From Lithospermum erythrorhizon (Eukaryota; Streptophyta; Magnoliopsida; Boraginales; Boraginaceae): a stretch of 64,000 nt of DNA. The position numbers and the translations under genes are program-made. Position 1 is the first letter of the stretch, and each line of letters starts with the position of its first letter. Below are positions 58,371 through 64,000 of the stretch, piece after piece. The notes under the pieces are model-generated. The model worked only from the letters and a program-made list of their open reading frames with translations, was not told the DNA's origin and searched no databases. Location of the stretch: contig JADFUC010000690.1 in the NCBI GenBank assembly GCA_019722365.1, positions 62,001-126,000 of the forward strand, in the 5' to 3' direction.

Positions 58371-59579
58371 TAAACTCTCATAATTCTAAACAAGAATAAA
58401 CTCTCATAATTAGCACTATAAGGTTGATTTCCAACCACCGTTGGGGTGGTGGTACTTCCCAGCACACAAAAAATACTACACAAAAAAGGGTATTTATAGA
58501 TTTTACAAATAAACTTATAAGAATTCTTTAATACAGAAAAAGCCGCGTCGATACACCGCCTAAAAGGTAATTAGTACTGCAAAGAAAGAAGGCTGCAGAA
58601 ACTTTAAACAGCATTGCCATCTTCTTTAAGTGTAATCTTACAGAATAATCGGGGTTGAGTGCGTGTTTAGAGGCTTCCACGTACCTTGATCTCCCGGCAG
58701 AAGACTAAACTTCGGATCACCGTCTTCAAACTTCAATCTGCTTGTGACTTACGAAATCATGCGTCCCGAACTCCAGCTGAAGTTGATCCACGACTTTAAT
58801 GCATTTTTCACGAAACCCGGAGACATCATTGAATATTTACTGACTTGACTATCGAAGACATAGCCAAAACCTTTGTCTGTTAGATTTTACTTACATTCAA
58901 AATTATCACCATGTTGCGCCTTTGCGCGAAGATATTTCTCGGTCTTCGTCAGAGCACTTAGACGACCTCGAGCAGGTCATCAGTAATTCTCTCTTTGTAC
59001 TTTCCTTTAAGGTGTCGGCCAGCTCCCGCAGTCAATTTATTGACCTTCGATGTTTGATCAAACGTCTAATTTCTTCAAGTTAGCAAATCCTTTGGAGGTA
59101 AACGCCTCTCCTTGTTTAACTGACTAAGCTAACTTGGATGATTCATCGCGAAGCCTGACAAGTTTAACATCAGAGATTCATAACCTTGAACCACTGAACA
59201 ACGTGACCCATCTCTGTCTTCAGGCTTCGTCGCTGACGAAGTCTTGTATTACTGTCGTCTAGGGGCGCTGTCGGACCTCGACTACAATCGTTTTCCTTTT
59301 CATAGCTTTTGAAACTTCCGTCTCTACAATCTGCGACTCGCCAGATTTTCTGACGGCATCCCGTTTCTAACGTCAAGAAACTCTCATGTACGGCCGACGT
59401 TTCTAATAGCGAAGAAACCCTACGGCGATTTTCACCTTCAGTTTTTACGATCCTCGGCTTCAAGTTCAAGCCGTAAATCGTAGAAACCGCAGCGTCGCCC
59501 ATGTCTAAAATTTAGGTCTCGGGATCCTCCATCTTCCCATGACTTTTCAAATAGTCTTGAAGTGATAATGATGATGTCG
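58371..59579 (-). mobile_element. Copia 3, 3' side including LTR-like sequence
   Basis: The left end contains, on the minus strand, CTATAAATACCC (TATA type) near 58,490, then AATTATGAGAGTTTAT twice near 58,420 and 58,380. This is typical of an LTR R-U5 end. An open frame of 110 codons at 59,502-59,170 has no recognised domain. The border with LINE-B is at about 58,365-58,371. A second LTR was not found. Confidence 0.45.
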
Positions 59580-60900
59580 AACATTGCGTATCATAAATGC
59601 CAATAGGCATTTCATATTGAGCGGGTTAGCTGAGGTATCTAGTGACAACTGCGTGATGTTCGAGGAAACATACCGAGAGTCAATCTCGTCTTCCACCATA
59701 ATAGTACTACCCGGCCAACAACGCCTTAGTAGCGCCCGTCTTGTGATACTCTTATGGGTTCTGATTTAGATCTCCAACTAATAGCCGGTACCTCCCAGCG
59801 TGAACACGTATCATTAGTAGATTGCCTCTTGCTCCAACTGTCGCACCCATTATCGGCATCATCTATCGGCCCATATCAAATTTTCGGAAACACAAAGCCT
59901 TTCAGTATACCATTCGGGTATCACTTAAAATCCTTTCTGACTTCCCGATGTTCTACTGGGTTAGACATATAATACACTAACAGCTCAGCTATTTGTAAAT
60001 ACTCCAGTCCTAGTGCGCTTTGCATTGCATACATAAGACTACCTCACTGAAGCGTAAGGAACCTTATCTTATACTAAATCATCCTCGGTCTCGGGTGATT
60101 GATCTGGATAATTAATGGTAATTTATCGAGTCTTTCTGGTCTTTTGCATCGACATGTTGAACCCGACGATCCTTCTTCGGTATTAACTGCAATGTCGATC
60201 TCGGAAGAATCGATCTACGATTATTCTAAATGCAAAGAATTTACTTTAAATCGCTTCAAATTAACTTTCATTTGCAAATTCCATTGATAACTCTTTTCTT
60301 GACATATTTATCTTATCTGGAAATCATTTCCACATTTATCGACATATCATCCACGTAAAGGTAGAATAATATAGTCTTTTTGAAGCACTCACCGTATGAC
60401 GGTGATCGATGCCGCATCATGGCAGAACACTTGTAAAATTATCAAAGGTTATGTTCAGCTGCGCTTGGGAGCTTGTTTTGAAACCGTATTCTTAGAAGTT
60501 TGCGGACAGATATTCTTTCCGCTTTAACCTCCAAGCCTTGGGGTTCTTCATGAATATTCTTCCATCGAGTCGCGTAAAAAGCGGTTTTTACATCCGTCAC
60601 GTTGAAGGTGTGTAGATTATCGCTATGCCGGCCAAAACGATTCACAGTGTCCTTAGGCGACTACGGGTGAAAATATTTTAGTGTAGTCGATACGCACCAT
60701 GCATTGAAATTCTTTGACAATCGGAGCCTTATGCAGTTCTGCCGTCGCGTTAACCGGCGATTCGATGAAGCGTTTGTTACGCGATATTAACTACGGTATT
60801 CGGCGGTTTAGCAAACTCGCGTGTCATATTTATTAAGTATTATTTCATCTCATAACTGTTCTTGCTTTAAAACCAATGCGTAAATCACGTTATGCTGCTT
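59580..60900 (-). pseudogene. Copia 3 reverse transcriptase-RNase H pseudogene
   Basis: Read on the minus strand: RIDYTKIFSPVV at about 60,698-60,663, VTDVKTAFYATRW near 60,600, IHEEPQGLEVKAERISV near 60,555-60,505, and LYVDDMS at 60,361-60,341 (catalytic YVDD). Downstream, near 59,880-59,700, come weak RNase H traces (ALCFRKFDMG, AGDLN-like). DVKTAF, normally followed by LHG, has lost that part. Frameshifts and stops are frequent. Confidence 0.8.
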
Positions 60901-61285
60901 AATGCATGGTAATAGGCTAAATTTGTCCTTGAAATCTAGCAATGATAACGGCGAGTAAATTCTTGCGGAAAAAAATCGCAGCACTCGGTCTCTGAGTTAA
61001 AACTTGATGTGAAAGGTGCGTGTATTCTTAACTGGCAATCCGTAAAAATCAGCCCAGGAAGATTGTTGATTAGTTGCTCCAGTGATATATACAAAGGAGA
61101 AGAAACTACAACAGGTCGAAATAGGTAATAGTCAGCAGCGCTTGAGTGCACCTTTTACATGCATCATCGTGACTGCCGTGGTGACTATACTCACGATGGA
61201 AGTGTAACAATAACTCATCTGAGAGCTACAACAGCGACATCGTGACCGCCACTCCCGCGGCCGGAGAGTCACGACAGTGGTTGAA
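60901..61285 (-). mobile_element. Copia 3, upstream part
   Basis: Upstream of the reverse transcriptase on the minus strand. No integrase motif identified. It ends at the LINE-C sequence at about 61,290. Confidence 0.4.
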
Positions 61286-61289
61286 ATTC

Positions 61290-61900
61290 AACATACAACA
61301 GTATACTGCAGACCAGGGTGGTTCTAAGGAAAGGGTGTAAATGGGTGCTGGGAGATGGTAATACGGTGCGGATTTGGCAAGATTCTTGGGTTTTGAATGA
61401 TACGGTGGATAAGCTGGTCAGTCCGCCACCTCTGGGATTTGAGTAAGCAAGGGTAATATCTTGATGGATATTCAGAGGAAGAAGTGGGACGAGGACATTG
61501 TTAATCAACTCCTTCTCCCCTATGAAGCTGAATTAGTTTGGAATATGCCGTTCCCTGCTCTGGTTCACCTTGAGTTGTATTTGACGTCAAGAGGGAGTAT
61601 GGTTGAGGAAAAGGCTAGGCTAAACAATGGTTTACCTTCTTGGAAGAATATATGGAAGCTGAAGTTACCACGCAAGATTAAGCAATTTGCCTACGGGGGG
61701 AAGTATGACGAAGCTAGGGATGCGGATCCACGACGTGTTTCTTATGTGGTATGGAGGGAGAGGATGTCACCCATGTGTTTCAGAATTGTGCATTTGCTTC
61801 TGAGGGGGGAAGATATTAGACAACCACATGAAGTTGTTGACTTTGCTAGGAGTTATTTGGATAGATATTTACATTCTGCTAGTATTGTTTTAGAAGAATG
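61290..61900 (+). pseudogene. LINE-C: RT C-terminal linker and zinc-binding domain
   Basis: VLRKGCKWVLGDGNTVRIWQ, then DSWVLND at 61,318-61,400, is the LINE WxxGDGxxIxxWxDxW motif. KKWDEDIVNQLLLPYEAELV and WNMPFP follow at about 61,480-61,555, then WKNIWKLKLPRKIKQF at 61,642-61,690. After a frameshift, CFLCGMEGEDVTHVFQNCAF at about 61,738-61,796 keeps the complete C-x2-C...H...C zinc site. HEVVDFARSYLDRYL continues afterwards. It lies beyond Copia 3 from LINE-B but carries an earlier part of the protein, so it is a separate copy. Confidence 0.8.
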
Positions 61901-62827
61901 TAGATTTGATTTGAGTTGCTTCCTTAGCACTCTGATTGAAAGTAGCAGCATTAAGATTGTAATTTGTTGGATTTTCCACTTCTTAATAAAATCATCGATT
62001 TAAAACCAAAAATTATTTTGGCCCATTTCTCGGATTGGAGTGGCATACAAAGGAATTTAGCTTCTAATTTTAGATTTTGGAAAAATATATGTTCACCTTA
62101 TTTGATACTGTATTGTTTATGGGTGTTTAAGTTGTGGTGTGTGGGTGATGTAGACTTTTTGAGATGTTAAATTTTCTATTTAATTTTGAAATGTTTTGTT
62201 GATTTGGGTTTGAAGGTAGTTGGTGAAGTTTAATTTTGAAGGATTTGAGTTTAGATTCCTTGAAGATTGTTTCAAGGAAGATAGTTTGATAGAAGAATTT
62301 CAGATTATTAATGTTTGGGCTTGAAGGAAGAAGATGAATTAATGATGTATTATTTTCATCTTTTTTAACAATTTTAAATATATTTGAATCGGCAAAATTG
62401 CCCTTTAGTTAATGCACCAAAACTAATGTTTTCTCAATTTAACGGACAAAATATATGGAAATAGTCTAGTAATAAGTTTTTGGTACATAAGTGATTGGAT
62501 TGGAGAAAAAGTGAGTATGAGTAATCGAATTGATAAATAAATGAAAACTTAAGTGATGTATCATTTCCTTTTGCGCTTTTTAGATAATAACATTGTCGGC
62601 ACAACCAATATCATTTATCTCTTTTGAATTTAGTTTCTCACAGTAAAATTATTACTTGTTTATAATTTTAGATCTTGTTTTCCATGTTGAGTTTTAAATT
62701 ATTAACGATGTTGGTGATTTTAAATGTAATGATTTTTAAAACAAAAGGACCTTTTGATCGATACGCATGAATTTTTGAACTATTTCAAATTTCAAATCAT
62801 GTTAATTAAAATCTCAATTTATTTTCA

Positions 62828-62828
<1 letters not shown>
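61901..62828. other. AT-rich intergenic DNA
   Basis: Possibly LINE 3' untranslated sequence at the start. No gene recognised. Confidence 0.45.

Positions 62829-62882
<54 letters not shown>
62829..62882. repeat. (TTA)n microsatellite, about 18 units
   Basis: An uninterrupted TTA/ATT run of 54 bp. Confidence 0.97.
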
Positions 62883-62884
<2 letters not shown>

Positions 62885-63649
62885 GTTCTTTTATACTATC
62901 TAGTTCATTAATTGATCAATTGATCAATTATTTTCATGTTTATTTGATGAAACTTTCTTCACAATGTGGTAGAATTCGTTATGATTGTTGCAGAAACAAA
63001 ATTGCAAAATCAAAATTCGATTGTCCAATTTCTTCCTTTGGGTACAATTGTCCAAATTCTCTGTCGCAAATTGATTATCCAGTTTGGGCAACTTTTTTCC
63101 AAAGAAATAATTCAAAAATAATTATCTAGAATATTGGATTGTCCATTTTAGCGAACGATTAGTTAGTTGTTCAGCTGACACCAACAGATCTAAAAGATGT
63201 CACATCGTATTTGCTGCCGCCGTCACCACCGAATTAAGCAAGGTGGTTGTTCGTTCGAGCATAGGAAGCTGATCTCGGGAGGACTGTTTTGCAAGTGATT
63301 CTAAAGATTAATTTAAACCTTGGTGCTTATAAAACCCTACCTGTCATTTAAGCAAAGCGGTGGTCAGTCCGACTTACCACGGGGCTGATGATAGTGTGGT
63401 TTTTTGTGTGGTTAGTAGAGAGTCAACAGTAATCATTCTGCGATGGTGGTTAGAATGGCCCCATTGTTATCTCATGTTGTGGGTAGTATTATACTTTTTT
63501 GTTGTTGATATTAGTCTAACCAAAATCATTAGATGAGTTCATTAATTGTTAGTTGTTCCACTTTACTTGTTTTTTAATTTTAATAATATGTCTTTTGATT
63601 TTGTATGTTTTTTATTCCATTTTTTAAGTGGTGATTCTCTTAATCAATT
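62883..63649. other. AT-rich intergenic DNA
   Basis: Contains the palindromic ATTGATCAATTGATCAATT near 62,912. A slightly G+C-richer part at 63,180-63,480 has no recognised feature. Confidence 0.45.
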
Positions 63650-64000
63650 TTTGTATATTCTTGAAGATAAATTTTCAATGACTAAATTATCACGAATAAG
63701 TTAGTATAACAACTTACGAAGTGTTTTCAATCGTTAGACAACATGTCTACTAATAGATTATTTTGAATCAATTACCTTGTAGTGGTATATATTATACGTG
63801 CATGACAATCAATCACTAAAATTATATGTTCACATTATCATACATTATATTTGAAACATGATTGTTTCTTCTCTATATAATGAGATACATAAGAGATAAT
63901 TTAATATTTTATTCAGAATATATCAACTTGGTTTTGAAGTACTAATTTTAATGTATGTTTAACAAATGAAATATGATTTTATATTCATCTAATATTGATT
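63650..64000 (+). mobile_element. Copia family S fragment, cut by window end
   Basis: Matches 4,690-5,000 in order: CAATGACTAAATTAT, GAATAAGTTAGTATAA, AACATGTCT, TTTTGAATCAATT, TTTGAAACATGAT and AATGAGATAC. It continues beyond the window. Confidence 0.6.

Noticed and set aside
61461..62003. Plus-strand open frame of 180 codons as a host gene
   Set aside because: Its first half is the LINE linker before the zinc domain, and the zinc motif itself lies in another frame. It is a frameshifted LINE fragment.
1..64000. A novel multi-gene system, gene cluster, CRISPR array or organelle insertion
   Set aside because: Only one intact gene was found. There are no regularly spaced repeats with unique spacers, no co-oriented unknown genes and no recognisable plastid or mitochondrial genes. 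Transposon decay explains nearly all recognisable signals.

Overview
The window looks like repeat-rich nuclear DNA of a flowering plant, most likely a eudicot. It holds one gene that appears intact and in use: a small secreted pectin methylesterase/invertase inhibitor on the minus strand at 25,782-26,393. Almost everything else recognisable is transposon remains: Ty1/Copia and Ty3/Gypsy LTR elements, miniature LTR elements, LINEs, CACTA DNA transposons and MITEs. Genus and species cannot be read from the sequence. No computation was run: element borders marked 'about' are by-eye alignments, and protein families were recognised from motifs in frameshifted remains.

Layout. 1-3,150: a minus-strand Gypsy fragment with a gag pseudogene and a GT-rich LTR-like stretch. 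3,150-6,830: a hAT-like GC-rich patch, the 3' end of a Copia element (family S here) whose LTR carries a Stowaway-like MITE, and an unrecognised coding-like segment split by a second MITE. 7,003-7,295: a complete miniature LTR element (TRIM). About 7,440-25,440: a three-level nest. The outer element is a minus-strand Gypsy with gag, RNase H and integrase remains and one LTR at each side. Inside it is a plus-strand Copia (10,359-24,789). Inside that is a minus-strand element with no recognised coding (13,745-22,279) that has two 0.95-kb LTRs, a primer site, a polypurine tract and a perfect AGACC target duplication.

25,450-28,045: another Stowaway-like copy, the inhibitor gene with its TATA box, and a hAT-like patch. 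28,046-29,430: a LINE with a poly(A) tail, minus strand. About 29,686-39,229: two CACTA elements in the same orientation. The first holds transposase-associated remains and an inserted Cassandra-type TRIM whose LTRs contain a 5S rRNA-derived segment. 40,105-46,430: a plus-strand Gypsy interrupted by a 2.2-kb probable solo LTR. 46,990-54,553: the best preserved element, a plus-strand Copia with both LTRs and recognisable protease, integrase, reverse transcriptase and RNase H. 55,800-64,000: a minus-strand family S fragment, two LINE fragments flanking a minus-strand Copia, a TTA microsatellite, and a third family S fragment running off the window.

The genes do not work together as a pathway. 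The history is repeated insertion followed by decay through deletions, small indels and short tandem duplications. No operon, CRISPR array, structural RNA gene or novel defence-like system was found. The most unusual items are the non-coding nested element, the 293-bp TRIM, the Cassandra element, and an unidentified split reading frame at 6,009-6,830.
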